A stretch of DNA of 64,000 nt from an uncultured Verrucomicrobiota bacterium. Lineage in GTDB: Bacteria > Verrucomicrobiota > Verrucomicrobiia > Opitutales > Opitutaceae. Shown here in pieces: positions 4,307 to 13,037 of this stretch. The notes beneath the pieces were generated by a model, which did not search any database, was not told where the DNA came from, and saw only the letters and a program-made list of their open reading frames with translations. Position numbers and translations under genes: made by a program. Positions within the stretch are counted from its first letter, which is position 1. Every line of letters begins with the position of its first letter. The stretch is taken from assembly GCA_903869675.1 (NCBI GenBank), contig CAIQAB010000008.1:1-64000 (forward strand), read 5' to 3'.

Positions 4307-7066
4307 TTACCCGGCCAGCACTTCGGCCAGCTTGGCGGTGTTCTTACCGCCGCCCATGGCGAGGTCGGGCTTGCCGCCACCTTTACCCTCAAGCTGGACG
4401 GTCAGGGCCTGGATAATCTTTCCGGCGTTTTTACCGGCCTTGATCGCGGCGGGGCTGCAGAGCGCGACAACGCTGGCTTTATCGCCCAGGACCGCACCCA
4501 GCTGCACCACGCCTTCGCCACCGAGCTGGGCGAGGACCTGGCTGCCGAGTTGGCGCAGGGCCTCGGGGCCGTCCACCGTGACCACGGCGGAGACATAGGC
4601 CAGGCCATCGCGCTGGGTGGCGGCGGAGGCGAGTTTGGCCGCCAGGGCGGCGGTGGCGGCTTGTTCCAGGGCGGCGAGCTTTTTGGCCTGCTCGGCCTTT
4701 TCGGCGAGGAGGCTGGTGAGGCGTTGCTCGAGCAGGGCGGGCGGAGCGCCGACCTGCTCGGCGAGCGCGAGCAGGCGGGCTTGCTCGGAGGCGACGTAAT
4801 CAAACGCGGCCTGGCCGCAGACGGCCTCGAGGCGGCGGGTGCCGGCGGCGACCGCGCCTTCGGAGAGGATTTTGAAGAGACCGATCTCTCCGGTGGTATT
4901 CACATGGGTGCCGCCGCAGAGCTCGCGGCTGTAGCCACCGATGTCGACGACGCGCACGCGTTTGCCGTATTTCTCGCCAAAGAAGGCCAGGGTGCCCTTC
5001 GGCTTGGCGTCGAAGTCGGTCTCGTAGCCCTTCACCTCGGCGTTATCCAGGATGCGCGCATTCACGATGGCCTCGATCTCGCGGAGCTGGGCGGGGGTGA
5101 CGGCCTCGAAGTGGGCGAAATCGAAGCGCATGCGGTCCGGGGCGTTGAGCGAGCCGGCCTGGCGGACGTGCGTGCCGATGACGCGACGGAGGGCAAAGTG
5201 CAGCAGATGCGTGGCGGTGTGGTGACGCTGGATGGCGCGCCGGTGAATCATGTTCACGCCGGCTTCGACCGACGTTCCGACGAGGGTATCGAGGAAGGCG
5301 GCGGTGACGGGCTGGCTGCCGCGCGGGGCGGTCGGCAGGAGGCGCCCTTCGAGGTTGGAAACGTGGTGCAGGTGGCGGCCGGCTTTATCCTTGATGGTAT
5401 CGCCGATCTGCACGGCCTGCCCCTGGGCGAGGAGCACGCCGCAATCGCCCAACTGGCCGCCCATCTCGGCGTAGAAGGGGGTTTCGTTAAACACCAGGTA
5501 GGTGTCGTCGCCCGCGCGAACCACCTCGGTAACGATGACGGCGTAGGACTGGGACTTGGCGATGACGTAGCCGATGAAGGGCGTGGGCTTGGCCTCGGCG
5601 GCCTCCGCGCCTTCGGTGGCGGCGACGACGATGACTTTCTTGGTCGAGGCCTGGCCGCGGGCGCGCTGCTGGTCCATCAGGCGCTCGAACTCGGTGGTGT
5701 CCACGGTGAGCCCGCGCTCGGTGGCGAGCAGCTGGGTCATGTCGAGGGGGAAGCCGTAGGTATCGTAAAGCTCGAAGGCCAAGGCGCCGGAGATCACGGA
5801 AGCGCCGGCGGCGGCTTTGTTAAAAATCGCGAGGCCACGATCCAAGGTGCGGCCGAAGCTCTCCTCCTCGCTCTTGATCACGCGGCGGATGATGTCCTGA
5901 CGCTCCTTCACCTCGGGGAAAACATCGCCCAGGCTGCCCACCACGGGGGCGACGAGTTGCTCGAAGAAGCCCGGCTTCAGGCCGAGCTTGGTGCCGTAGA
6001 GGATGCCGCGACGCAGGATGCGGCGGATGACGTAATTCCGGCCTTCGTTGCCGGGCATGATGCCATCGGCGATGGAAAGGCTGACGGTGCGGGCGTGGTC
6101 GGCGAGCACGCGATAGGCGACGTCGATGTTTTCCTGCTCGGTCAGGCCCTCGCGCTTGGTGGGGACGGTGCCGGCGTAGGCCTTGCCGGGGGCGAGTTCG
6201 GCGATCTTGGTAAAAAGGGGCGCGAAGACGTCGGCGGCGTAGTTGGAGGGCTCCGGGGTAAAATCGGTGAAGCCTTTGGTATTGGCGTGGATGCCGGCGA
6301 CGCGCTCGAAGCCCATGCCGGTATCGACGTGTTTGGCGGCAAGGGGGGAAAAAGTGCCGTCGGCGTTGGCGTTGAACTGGATGAAAACATGGTTCCAGAT
6401 CTCGATGCAGCGGGGGCTGGAGGAATTCACTCCCTTGCGGCCCTCGGCCTCATCGTCGGAAGGAAGCAGGTTGAAGTGGATTTCGGAGCAGGGGCCGCAG
6501 GGGCCGGTGTCGCCCATCTGCCAAAAGTTGTCCTTGCGGTTGCCGTGGACGATGTGGAGGGCGGGATCGAGGCCCTCGGCGCGGAAAATCTCGGTCCAGA
6601 TCGCGTTGGCTTCGTGGTCAAACTCCGAGGGGTCACCGGGCTTGGGCGCGTAAACGGTGGCGTAGAGGCGTTTGGCGGGGATGCCCCAGACCTTGGTGAG
6701 CAGGTGCCAGCCCCAGGTGAGGGACTCCTTCTTGAAATAATCGCCGAAGGACCAGTTGCCCAACATCTCGAAAAGGGTGTGGTGGTAGGTATCGTAGCCG
6801 ACGTCCTCGAGGTCGTTGTGTTTACCACCGGCGCGGATGCACTTCTGGGTGTCGGCGGCACGGGTATCGGCGGCGGGGCGGGCGCCGGCCCACTTGGAGA
6901 CATCCGCCTGCTTATCGCCGAGGAAAATGGGCACGAACTGGTTCATGCCGGCGTTGGTAAACAACAGTCCCGGGGAGTCCGGCAGGAGCGACGACGAGGG
7001 GACGATCGTGTGCTGCTGCGCGTGGAAGAAATCGAGGAAGGACTGGCGGATTTGCGCGGAGGTCAT
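4307..7066 (-). CDS. alaS: Alanyl-tRNA synthetase
   Basis: 919 aa, full length for bacterial AlaS (about 870-920). It charges tRNA-Ala with alanine and edits mischarged Ser/Gly. The N-terminal aminoacylation domain opens with 'IRQSFLDFFHAQQHTIVPSSSLLP' and carries 'NAGMNQF' and 'GDTGPCGPCSEIHF'. The editing domain carries the zinc ligands HTATH at about residue 615 and the CGGTH motif at about 715. The C-terminal part has the coiled, Ala-rich stretch and a DHHA1-type end (GGGKPDLAMGGG). Zinc-binding and catalytic motifs appear intact. It is monocistronic: the next genes on both sides read the other way. The ATG at 7066 begins the standard 'MTSAQIRQSF' terminus. Confidence 0.97.
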   Translation of the reverse strand: MTSAQIRQSFLDFFHAQQHTIVPSSSLLPDSPGLLFTNAGMNQFVPIFLGDKQADVSKWAGARPAADTRAADTQKCIRAGGKHNDLEDVGYDTYHHTLFEMLGNWSFGDYFKKESLTWGWHLLTKVWGIPAKRLYATVYAPKPGDPSEFDHEANAIWTEIFRAEGLDPALHIVHGNRKDNFWQMGDTGPCGPCSEIHFNLLPSDDEAEGRKGVNSSSPRCIEIWNHVFIQFNANADGTFSPLAAKHVDTGMGFERVAGIHANTKGFTDFTPEPSNYAADVFAPLFTKIAELAPGKAYAGTVPTKREGLTEQENIDVAYRVLADHARTVSLSIADGIMPGNEGRNYVIRRILRRGILYGTKLGLKPGFFEQLVAPVVGSLGDVFPEVKERQDIIRRVIKSEEESFGRTLDRGLAIFNKAAAGASVISGALAFELYDTYGFPLDMTQLLATERGLTVDTTEFERLMDQQRARGQASTKKVIVVAATEGAEAAEAKPTPFIGYVIAKSQSYAVIVTEVVRAGDDTYLVFNETPFYAEMGGQLGDCGVLLAQGQAVQIGDTIKDKAGRHLHHVSNLEGRLLPTAPRGSQPVTAAFLDTLVGTSVEAGVNMIHRRAIQRHHTATHLLHFALRRVIGTHVRQAGSLNAPDRMRFDFAHFEAVTPAQLREIEAIVNARILDNAEVKGYETDFDAKPKGTLAFFGEKYGKRVRVVDIGGYSRELCGGTHVNTTGEIGLFKILSEGAVAAGTRRLEAVCGQAAFDYVASEQARLLALAEQVGAPPALLEQRLTSLLAEKAEQAKKLAALEQAATAALAAKLASAATQRDGLAYVSAVVTVDGPEALRQLGSQVLAQLGGEGVVQLGAVLGDKASVVALCSPAAIKAGKNAGKIIQALTVQLEGKGGGKPDLAMGGGKNTAKLAEVLAG

Positions 7067-7199
7067 CGGCGAAGGGGAAAAAGCGCAGCAGACCCGTCGT
7101 CGCAGAGACTGGCAAGCGGGGAGTGGCGCCGCTCGAACAGAGGCCGATCGTAGCCGTATTTTTGCGAGGATGTCCCGGGCTCAGGAACCAGGGGCACCA

Positions 7200-7337
7200 A
7201 GAAAATGACGCTCAACTCCTCGGGCGAGATATCTCCACCCAATTAACCATAAAAAATATGGAATTAACTATTAATTATTAACTTAAAAATATATAAATAA
7301 AACTAAACTTTCATACGATTCAGCCGACTTAATAGAG
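7200..7337 (+). promoter_or_regulatory. AT-rich intergenic block, probable promoter region of the receiver protein
   Basis: From about 7240 to 7318 the sequence is almost pure A/T (runs such as TTAACTATTAATTATTAAC and AAAAATATATAAATAAAA) in an otherwise GC-rich chromosome. It ends 20 bases before the GTG start of the receiver gene. Several TATAAT-like hexamers fit, so one exact promoter cannot be chosen. The region also lies upstream of alaS (minus strand), whose start is at 7066. Confidence 0.45.
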
Positions 7338-7733
7338 GTGCCTAAAATACTGCTGATCGACGATGACGAAACCATCCGGGCGGTATTAAGCCTTACCTTG
7401 GAAAGAGCCGGCCACACGGTCATCCTGGCAGGCGATGGTCGGGAAGGGTTACGTTACCTTGAGCAAAATTCCGTGGATTTGGTTGTTACCGATATCGTCA
7501 TGCCCGAGACCGAAGGCATGGAATTGATCCAGCGTCTCCGCACGACTCGCCCGCACCTGAAAATCATCGTGATGTCCGGCGGTGGTCGCCTGCGGGACAC
7601 GAGTTACCTGGAAAGCGCCACCCTTTTGGGGGCAAATTACGCGTTAACCAAACCGTTTGGCGGCGCTTTATTGTTGGCCGCCGTAGAGGCTGTGTTGGGC
7701 GGTAAACCCGGCGACGAGTCCACGACGGGCTAG
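7338..7733 (+). CDS. Stand-alone response-regulator receiver protein (CheY-like)
   Basis: 131 aa made of one receiver domain with no output domain. Visible active-site residues: the acidic cluster D8-D10 (LLIDDDE), the phospho-acceptor D52 (VVTDIVMPE), S80 (VMSGG) and K105 (ALTKPF). The GTG at 7338 gives the exact family N-terminus (PKILLIDDD); no in-frame ATG lies near. Such proteins pass a phosphoryl signal or act by protein-protein contact. No histidine kinase is nearby, so the partner is unknown. It sits alone between divergent alaS and the convergent copper-protein pair. Confidence 0.92.
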   Translation: MPKILLIDDDETIRAVLSLTLERAGHTVILAGDGREGLRYLEQNSVDLVVTDIVMPETEGMELIQRLRTTRPHLKIIVMSGGGRLRDTSYLESATLLGANYALTKPFGGALLLAAVEAVLGGKPGDESTTG

Positions 7734-7776
7734 GCCACCTGCCGCACTGGTTGCACCATGCCGGAGTGCCAAGGCC

Positions 7777-8730
7777 TTATGGCATGACCCTGAGTGAAAA
7801 AGGTATAAAGTGCTCCTGATTCTGTAAATTTACCTGAGCCCAAACCACATAAGCACCGGGGCGAGGAATCGTAAGGTCAAAGCGGAGCACCGGCCTGTGC
7901 CGGTCCGGGGCTGCCACGGTGTAATCACCCGGGGTTGCCCCCCTCGGATGCAAGTGAGCGAAGCCGCTCCGTTCCCCATCGAAAGCGACCAGATGAGCGT
8001 AGGCATCCATCACGAGCGTTAAAGGCACCGCGCCACCAGCCTCTTCCCGACCGGAAAATACCAAAGTGGATGCCACCCCGGCCCGCACCGAGCCCCCGTC
8101 CGCAGTCGCCAATCGGAAAAGCCAGGGGCCGATGGAGCGTTCATCCCCCGTCGCCGGAGCCGCAACCGCCGGGTCCGCCGCAGCCAGTCCGCTGGCGGTA
8201 TAATCGGCAAAAGCATACAAACCGCGCCCGGTGACGACTGGGGCGAAGTCGGCAAAAACCCGATAAACCCCCGCCAAAGCCGGAGTGTGTTCAAATTCCC
8301 ACTCTCCAGGCACCCTACCCGGCACCGGGTGAAGGTGCTGATAGTCGCGGAGGGTGGGATCAATGACCAGCAGGTGCAGTTTTCGCGTGTGCACAGTCAA
8401 AAGATCGACCGGCCCGATGGGAAACCCTCCGGCGGTGGTGAGGCTAAGCACGAAACGCGTCGGTCTCCCCGCGGTGGGCGGGGGTGAACCGGCAAAAGGT
8501 CGCAGCGTCAGGCTCACCGGTGAACGCGAGGCCACGACCGGTATAAACTGTGGACGCGTGGGATCACACATTTCCAAGGCATTCGCTCCCGCCACCCGGA
8601 AATCCATGTGGTTGAGATTGGTGCCGGTTGGAAGGGCGCGGAACCCGAAATACAAGGCCAGCGCCCCGGCCGTGAGGGCGGCGACGGCACGCCAGTTGAC
8701 GCGAGGAAGGCCGGGCGGAACAGCGTGCAT
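7777..8730 (-). CDS. Membrane-anchored extracytoplasmic protein with HLHP motifs
   Basis: 317 aa. One N-terminal membrane segment (residues about 13-31) is followed by a periplasmic beta-rich region. Two repeated motifs stand out: 'LRDYQHLHPVPGRVPGEWEFEHTPALAGVYRVFADF' and 'ERSGFAHLHPRGATPGDYT', and the end 'ARPGAYVVWAQVNLQNQEHFIPF' style closing strand. His-rich HLHP pairs suggest metal, perhaps copper, handling; this is inference. The ATG overlaps the stop of the Sco gene (TGATG), so the two are translationally coupled and likely work together. I recognise no named family with certainty. Confidence 0.75.
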   Translation of the reverse strand: MHAVPPGLPRVNWRAVAALTAGALALYFGFRALPTGTNLNHMDFRVAGANALEMCDPTRPQFIPVVASRSPVSLTLRPFAGSPPPTAGRPTRFVLSLTTAGGFPIGPVDLLTVHTRKLHLLVIDPTLRDYQHLHPVPGRVPGEWEFEHTPALAGVYRVFADFAPVVTGRGLYAFADYTASGLAAADPAVAAPATGDERSIGPWLFRLATADGGSVRAGVASTLVFSGREEAGGAVPLTLVMDAYAHLVAFDGERSGFAHLHPRGATPGDYTVAAPDRHRPVLRFDLTIPRPGAYVVWAQVNLQNQEHFIPFSLRVMP

Positions 8731-9641
8731 CAGCGTTTCATCCGCTCGACAAACTCATCCGCCGTCCAGGTGGATCCGTCCGCCCGCCAGACGATAATTC
8801 CCTGCTCGTTGATGAGGAGCGTAGCCAGAGTATGAGTAAGCACGCCGCCCTTCATTTCGGTGAGGATGCCGAATTGTTTGAAGAGGTCTTTGATCGCGCC
8901 TTCCGGGCCGGTAAGAAAGGAGAAGTTGACGGTATCGATACCGCGTGCCTCGACATATTCCCGCAACACCCCGGGAGTATCGTATTCCGGATCCAAAGTG
9001 ATGGAAATCAGCTCAAGGTTTTGCACACCGGCGGCCTTGGCCTTGGCTTGGGTCTCCATCATGCGCGCGGTGGAGGCCGGGCACATGGTCGCCACCGGGC
9101 AACGGGTGAAGATGAAATTGAGCATGATCTGCTTGCCCCGCCAACGACCGGCGTCGACGACCTCGCCCCGCTGATTATAAAGGGCAAAATCAGGCAGATT
9201 CTCCCCCACCTCTCGGTAGGCGGCACGACCGCGGATACTGGTATCTTCGCGCAGCTTGGAGGATGCTTGGTTTACCGCCGTGTCTTTGACCGAGTCGACC
9301 CACCAAACCCCTTCCAGTCGGAAGCGTCCCGCCCCCTCCTCCACCAGGGTGGCACGCAGGTCAGCGCCCTCGCGGGCCAGGGTGAGATCGCCCGGACCGA
9401 CCAAAAACTCCATCGTCATGCGCGGCATGAAGCCCGGGATCTCGTCGTGATCGATCAATAGGCTGGTGCGCTCCTTCAGGACGCTCACCACCCGCCCTGT
9501 GAGGATGTGGCGGGCAGGTGCCGTTTCGGACGGAGCGACGGGCCGGGAGGCATCCGAACTGGGATGGCAACCCATCATGCCGCCAGCCGCAAGAAAGGCG
9601 AGCAGGAGCGCGGGCCGGGCGAAAGAGGTCCATGCGTTCAT
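8730..9641 (-). CDS. CusF-Sco1 fusion lipoprotein (copper delivery to cytochrome oxidase)
   Basis: 303 aa. A lipoprotein signal peptide ends at GMMGC (Cys25). Residues about 45-90 form a CusF-like copper-binding domain ('LLIDHDEIPGFMPRMTMEF', with the Met-rich MTM core). Residues about 145-300 form a SCO1/SenC thioredoxin-fold domain. The copper ligands are Cys181 and Cys187 (TRCPVATMCP, spacing CX5C rather than the commoner CX3C) and His271 (THTLATLLI). Sco proteins load CuA of cytochrome c oxidase or act as thiol reductases. I chose the ATG at 9641 because it starts the signal peptide. It is divergent from ctaA, which makes heme A for the same oxidases. Confidence 0.9.
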   Translation of the reverse strand: MNAWTSFARPALLLAFLAAGGMMGCHPSSDASRPVAPSETAPARHILTGRVVSVLKERTSLLIDHDEIPGFMPRMTMEFLVGPGDLTLAREGADLRATLVEEGAGRFRLEGVWWVDSVKDTAVNQASSKLREDTSIRGRAAYREVGENLPDFALYNQRGEVVDAGRWRGKQIMLNFIFTRCPVATMCPASTARMMETQAKAKAAGVQNLELISITLDPEYDTPGVLREYVEARGIDTVNFSFLTGPEGAIKDLFKQFGILTEMKGGVLTHTLATLLINEQGIIVWRADGSTWTADEFVERMKR

Positions 9642-9729
9642 CCGCTCACCGTTCCGCCCGAGGGAAACGTTTGTCAAAGGCATTGCGGATTCTAGGTTCC
9701 GCCTTTCCTTCCGCGTGTCGAACCGCTCC

Positions 9730-10785
9730 ATGCCCTCGCAAGCACCCACCTCTAATTCCAAATCCGCCGCGCCCGCCACTCCGGCCGCCAATCTCCAATC
9801 CGCCGACGGCGGAATGCGTCGCGCCGCCTGCCAGCCCGCATTGGCCGCCTTTGCCTGGGGCGCGTTCGTCTGGATTTTTTTTATCATCTACAAGGGTGCC
9901 TTCACCACCAGCATCGGCGCGGGCATGGTCTTCCCGGACTGGCCCCTCTCGAATGGCTCGCTCAATCCCGCCGGTTGGCTCCACGATCAGGACATGCTGG
10001 CGGAGCACGGCCACCGTCTGAGCGCCGGCGTTATGACCATCCTTTGCGTTGTGCTCGCCGTCTGGCTGCATCTGCGCGAGGCCCGCGGATGGTTGCGTCG
10101 CCTCGGTTGGGGCGCCCTCGCACTGGTATTTGCGCAGGCCTTCGTCGGCGGGTTGCGTGTGCTGCTCGACCACCTGAATGTAGAAATGGTAAACACCAGC
10201 GTCGGCCGGCTCTTCGCCATGGGCCACGCCTGCCTCGCCCAGCTCTTTCTCTGCACCATCGCCGCCATCGCCGTGGCCTGCTCGCGTCCGTGGATCGAGC
10301 GCCGGGCGGGCTTGCGGGCCAGCCCGCGTCCCGGCTTGCGCCGCTATGCACTTTTCTGCCTTGGCTTGCTTTTCACTCAGCTCGCCATCGCCGCCGTGAT
10401 GCGCCACAGCTTCGCCGGCATGGCCATCCCGACCTTCCCGCACAGCACCCCCGGGGGTGATCTCCTGCCCTCGGCATGGCGTTTTGCCGTCGGCATACAG
10501 TTCGCCCACCGCGTCATGGCCGCCGTGCTCACACTTACCCTGCTCGGTCTGGCGAGTGCGATCTGGTCGAGTCACGCAGTCCCCGGCGCGATGCGTCTGG
10601 GCGCCGGCGCCTTGCTGCTTCTGCTCACCCTCCAGGTTTTCCTGGGCGCGGCCACCGTGCTGAGCGGCCGCAGTCCCTACTATGCCACCTGGCATGTGAT
10701 CGTAGGCGCTTCGCTGCTGGTCACCACGTTCCTGATCACTTGGGTGCTGCACCGCGACCAAATCGATTCCGCCCCCTCCGCATGA
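9730..10785 (+). CDS. ctaA: Heme A synthase, COX15/CtaA family
   Basis: 351 aa integral membrane protein with eight hydrophobic segments. It hydroxylates the C8 methyl of heme O to make heme A for aa3-type oxidases. Family marks: 'KGAFTTSIGAGMVFPDWPLSNGSLNP', the heme-ligand histidines in 'AEHGHRLSAGVM' and 'QFAHRVMAAVLT', and His in 'MGHACLAQL' and 'ATWHVIVGAS'. The ATG at 9730 gives a Ser/Ala/Pro-rich leader before helix 1; an upstream in-frame start would overlap the divergent Sco gene. The stop overlaps the ctaB start (ATGA), so the two are co-translated. Confidence 0.93.
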   Translation: MPSQAPTSNSKSAAPATPAANLQSADGGMRRAACQPALAAFAWGAFVWIFFIIYKGAFTTSIGAGMVFPDWPLSNGSLNPAGWLHDQDMLAEHGHRLSAGVMTILCVVLAVWLHLREARGWLRRLGWGALALVFAQAFVGGLRVLLDHLNVEMVNTSVGRLFAMGHACLAQLFLCTIAAIAVACSRPWIERRAGLRASPRPGLRRYALFCLGLLFTQLAIAAVMRHSFAGMAIPTFPHSTPGGDLLPSAWRFAVGIQFAHRVMAAVLTLTLLGLASAIWSSHAVPGAMRLGAGALLLLLTLQVFLGAATVLSGRSPYYATWHVIVGASLLVTTFLITWVLHRDQIDSAPSA

Positions 10786-11705
10786 GTGCCGCCGAGCCCG
10801 CCGCCCCCCCGGCCACACCCTCAAGCGGAGCCTCCTCCTGGCGGGATCTGCTGGATTTGACCAAACCCCGCCTGAGCCTGCTCTCGGTGCTCACCACCCT
10901 GGTCGGCTACGCCGCCGCCCGACCCGGCTGGCACGCGCGGGAGTTTGCCTTTCTCTGCCTGGGCACCTGCGCCTGCGCCGGCGGGGTGGCCGCGGTAAAT
11001 CAATGGATGGAGTCGGACACCGACGCGCGCATGGACCGCACCGCCGGCCGTCCCCTCCCCTCCGGTCGTCTGCCCGGGGGAAACGCCTTCGTGCTCGGCT
11101 GGGGCCTGACCGCCTTTGGGCTAGGGTGTCTCTTTGCGCAGGTCAACGGACTCTCGGCCTTCTTTGCCCTCGCCACCGTGGTGAGCTACCTCGCGCTCTA
11201 CACCCCGGCCAAGCGGGAGTCCCCCTGGGCGACCGAGATCGGCGCGATCGCGGGGGCCTTCCCGCCCTTGATCGGCTGGGCTGCGGCCGAGGGCGGTCGC
11301 ATCCATGTCGGGGCGCTCGGCTGGATCCTTTTCAGTATCCTCACCACGTGGCAAATCCCCCACTTCATGGCCATCGCGTGGACCTACCGCCAAGACTACG
11401 CAAAGGTAAACTTCCCCATGTTGACCACCCGCGACCCCGACGGCACACGCGTGGCGCGCTGGTCCCTGATCAATACCATCGCAGTCGTGGTGCTTTGCCT
11501 CCTTCCCAGCGTGCTCGGCCTCACGACGCCCGGCTATGCGGCAGTCACCGCCTTGCTTGGCGCTTGGTTCCTTGCTCGAGCCTTCGACTTTCTTAGCCCC
11601 GCCGGTCGCGACGCCAGTGCCCGCAAACTTTTCCTGTGTTCCATCGCCTGGCTGCCGCTGCAACTCGGTGCCCTGGTCATAGACCGCCTCTACTTCGTCC
11701 CCTGA
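10782..11705 (+). CDS. ctaB: Protoheme IX farnesyltransferase (heme O synthase)
   Basis: 307 aa, UbiA-type prenyltransferase that adds a farnesyl group to heme B to give heme O. It begins with a 25-residue Pro/Ala/Ser stretch, then 'LLDLTKPRLSLLSVLTTLVGY'. The Asp-rich prenyl-diphosphate motif is 'NQWMESDTDARMDRTAGRPLPSG'; the second conserved loop is 'YRQDYAKVNFPMLTT'. There are about nine membrane helices. The start codon overlaps the ctaA stop by four bases. Together ctaA and ctaB complete heme O/A synthesis. The DUF420 gene follows after one base. Confidence 0.95.
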   Translation: MSAAEPAAPPATPSSGASSWRDLLDLTKPRLSLLSVLTTLVGYAAARPGWHAREFAFLCLGTCACAGGVAAVNQWMESDTDARMDRTAGRPLPSGRLPGGNAFVLGWGLTAFGLGCLFAQVNGLSAFFALATVVSYLALYTPAKRESPWATEIGAIAGAFPPLIGWAAAEGGRIHVGALGWILFSILTTWQIPHFMAIAWTYRQDYAKVNFPMLTTRDPDGTRVARWSLINTIAVVVLCLLPSVLGLTTPGYAAVTALLGAWFLARAFDFLSPAGRDASARKLFLCSIAWLPLQLGALVIDRLYFVP

Positions 11706-11706
11706 C

Positions 11707-12168
11707 ATGACGCTCAACGACATCCCGCCCCTCAACGCCGCCCTTAACGCGCTCGCCACCGTGCTCATCGCGGCCGGTTACGTTTTCATCCGCACGGGAA
11801 ACAAGACCGCCCACCGCGCGTCGATGTTCTCCGCCGGCGTGGTCTCCGCCGTTTTCCTCATTGGCTACCTGACCCACAAGATCCTCAAGGGCCTGGCCGC
11901 CGGCGCCGGCGAGGCAGTCCATACCCGTTTCGGCGGCGAAGGCCCGATCCGCACAGTCTACTACGTGATGCTGATCACCCACGTGCTGCTCGCCATGGCG
12001 ATCGCCTACCTCGTGCCCCGCACTTTCGCCCTCGCCTTCACCGGCCAGTTCGAACGGCACAAAAAATGGGCCCGCGTGGTTTTCCCGATCTGGCTCTACG
12101 TGAGCATCACCGGCGTGCTGGTCTACTTCTTCCTCTACCGCTGGTGGCCGGCGGCGCCTTCAATTTAG
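11707..12168 (+). CDS. DUF420 membrane protein (CtaM-like, oxidase assembly)
   Basis: 153 aa with four transmembrane helices. It matches the DUF420 pattern: 'LNDIPPLNAALNALATVLIAAGYVFIRTGN', a conserved His in 'KTAHRASMFSAGVVSAVFLIGYLTHK', 'YYVMLITHVLLAMAI' and 'RHKKWARVVFPIWLYVSITGVLVYFFLY'. In Gram-positives the related CtaM is needed for heme-copper oxidase maturation. Start follows the ctaB stop by one base (TGACATG), so it is the third gene of the ctaA-ctaB operon, which supports an assembly role. No oxidase subunits lie in the window. Confidence 0.88.
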   Translation: MTLNDIPPLNAALNALATVLIAAGYVFIRTGNKTAHRASMFSAGVVSAVFLIGYLTHKILKGLAAGAGEAVHTRFGGEGPIRTVYYVMLITHVLLAMAIAYLVPRTFALAFTGQFERHKKWARVVFPIWLYVSITGVLVYFFLYRWWPAAPSI

Positions 12169-12226
12169 GCCTGCGCGGTGCGGCACTTGATTGCCCGCCA
12201 GCTAAACCGCCCGCTCCCCCACCCTT

Positions 12227-12904
12227 TTGAAACCCACCGTCCTCCTCGCCGAAACCCGCACGCCCGACGGCGCGCGCCTGACCCTGCACGAACACGACGG
12301 GAGCTTTTGTATCCGGCTGGACGGACAAGACCTGATGCACTCCGTCACCAGTGCGTCTGAGATTCTGCTCGGCGAACTCGCCGCCGAACCGCTCGCCGCC
12401 CACCCCGCGGGACGCGTGCTGATTGGAGGCCTGGGACTCGGCTACACCCTCAAGGCCGTGCTCGCCAAAGCCGGCCCCAAGGCTGCCGTCGAGGTCGGTG
12501 AACTCATGTCCGAGGTTGTGGAGTGGAACCGCACCCATATGGCGGCGCTGAACGGCAAACTGCTCGCCGACCCGCGCGTGCAAGTGCGCCTAGGCGATGT
12601 GGTCACTACCATCGCACGCGCCCGGCCCGCCAGCTACGACGCCATCCTGCTCGACGTGGATAACGGCCCCATCCCCATGGTGCGCGCCGGCAACGTCCGC
12701 CTCTACGGCCCGACCGGCCTCGCGACCTTAAAATCCCGCCTCCGCCCCGGCGGTCGCCTCGCCATCTGGTCCGCCGCCCCCGATCATACCTTCGAGGCCC
12801 GCCTGCGCGCCGCCGGGTTCACCGCCAAGGCCGTTCCGGCCCGCCTGTTTGCCACCGCCAAACGCTCCGCTTACGTCATCTACGTCGGCGACAAACCGGC
12901 ATGA
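12227..12904 (+). CDS. Class I SAM-dependent methyltransferase / spermidine synthase-like protein
   Basis: 225 aa. An N-terminal beta region (LAETRTPDGARLTLHEHDGSF … MHSVTSASE) is followed by a Rossmann fold with glycine motif 'RVLIGGLGLGYTLKAVL', the acidic end 'AAVEVGELMSEVVEWNR', and 'DAILLDVDNGPIPM'. This arrangement is that of spermidine-synthase-like methyltransferase-fold proteins. The substrate is unknown; no decarboxylase partner is adjacent (speA is 12 kb away). The TTG at 12227 is the best start in frame, since the next Met lies at residue 37; it is therefore less certain. It follows the cta operon after 58 bases. Confidence 0.75.
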   Translation: MKPTVLLAETRTPDGARLTLHEHDGSFCIRLDGQDLMHSVTSASEILLGELAAEPLAAHPAGRVLIGGLGLGYTLKAVLAKAGPKAAVEVGELMSEVVEWNRTHMAALNGKLLADPRVQVRLGDVVTTIARARPASYDAILLDVDNGPIPMVRAGNVRLYGPTGLATLKSRLRPGGRLAIWSAAPDHTFEARLRAAGFTAKAVPARLFATAKRSAYVIYVGDKPA

Positions 12905-13037
12905 CGGACCGGGAAGAGTGCGTCGACTAGGCGCTGGTTGATATTCTCCGCGATGGTGAAAGACGCCTCTTTCGAGATCGAGACCTTGATGACGCCCGAT
13001 CCAGCTGCGCGATAAACTTCACAGGAGTTGCCAGTTC
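12905..13037 (-). pseudogene. Possible gene remnant between two convergent genes
   Basis: On the minus strand, between about 12905 and 13025, the frame reads 'NSCEVYRAAGSGVIKVSISKEA…ENINQRLVDALFPV', which looks like real protein sequence. It has no start of its own and is cut on one side by the end of the large YHYH gene. I do not recognise the family. It could be a decayed fragment left by insertion of the neighbouring gene, or chance. Confidence 0.3.

Noticed and set aside
4250-7153. Very long open frame on the + strand opposite alaS (more than 900 codons)
   Set aside because: Its translation is Gly/Ala/Glu-rich with no domain, and it mirrors the conserved alaS gene codon for codon; a GC-rich antisense shadow.
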